DNA from: Acidobacteriota bacterium
GTDB lineage: Bacteria > Acidobacteriota > Vicinamibacteria > Marinacidobacterales > SMYC01
Length of the DNA: 6,108 nt
Reading direction: 5' to 3'
NCBI GenBank assembly: GCA_029263435.1
Contig: JAJCXL010000517.1
Coordinates: forward strand, 1-6,108
This document shows positions 6,097 to 6,108 of this stretch, piece after piece. Every line of letters starts with the position of its first letter. Within the stretch, counting starts at the first letter, position 1. A program made the position numbers and the translations under genes. The notes beneath the pieces were generated by a model that searched no databases, had not been told where the DNA came from, and saw nothing but the letters and a program-made list of their open reading frames with translations.

Positions 6097-6108
6097 TGAG
6101 CCTCGTCT

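Noticed and set aside
1..6108. Insertion sequence, CRISPR array, tRNA or rRNA.
   Set aside because: I saw no transposase-like protein, terminal repeats, regularly spaced direct repeats, or conserved tRNA or rRNA sequence anywhere in the window.

Overview
This GC-rich window looks like a fragment of an Acidobacteriota genome or a close relative. The best clue is the left third: a small PadR-type repressor gene overlapping by 4 bases with a very large MacB/FtsX-type permease of the 'acidobacterial duplicated orphan permease' (ADOP) class. That pairing recurs in many copies per genome in this phylum. The assignment is inference from gene content; no rRNA or tRNA is present to confirm it.

Layout. 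Minus strand, right to left: a complete MsbA/LmrA-type ABC exporter (3955 to 2144, TTG start), a possible weak intrinsic terminator at its stop codon, padR (2083 to 1763), then the ADOP permease (from 1766, running off the left edge with its second half missing). Plus strand: one gene, a PF14907-type nucleotidyltransferase-fold protein (about 4128/4161 to 5393), divergent from the ABC exporter across an intergenic region of 170-200 bases. Minus strand at the right edge: a PrmC/HemK-like class I SAM-dependent methyltransferase (6096 to 5428), convergent with the nucleotidyltransferase gene and separated from it by 34 bases.

How the genes may work together. PadR and ADOP form an obvious regulator-transporter module. 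A perfect 9-bp inverted repeat overlapping the padR start codon is a reasonable autoregulatory operator. The ABC exporter carries all its catalytic motifs and is likely a working inner-membrane exporter of unknown substrate. The divergent pair of ABC exporter and PF14907-type protein resembles the accessory genes of some lasso-peptide and surface-polysaccharide clusters. However, no precursor peptide, leader-binding protein, leader protease or asparagine-synthetase-like cyclase is visible, so a biosynthetic cluster is only a hypothesis about the flanks. No mobile element, CRISPR array, structural RNA gene or clearly new system can be demonstrated here. The most interesting items are the regulatory architecture around padR, the inverted repeats around gene starts and ends, and a possible short leader ORF ahead of the nucleotidyltransferase gene.
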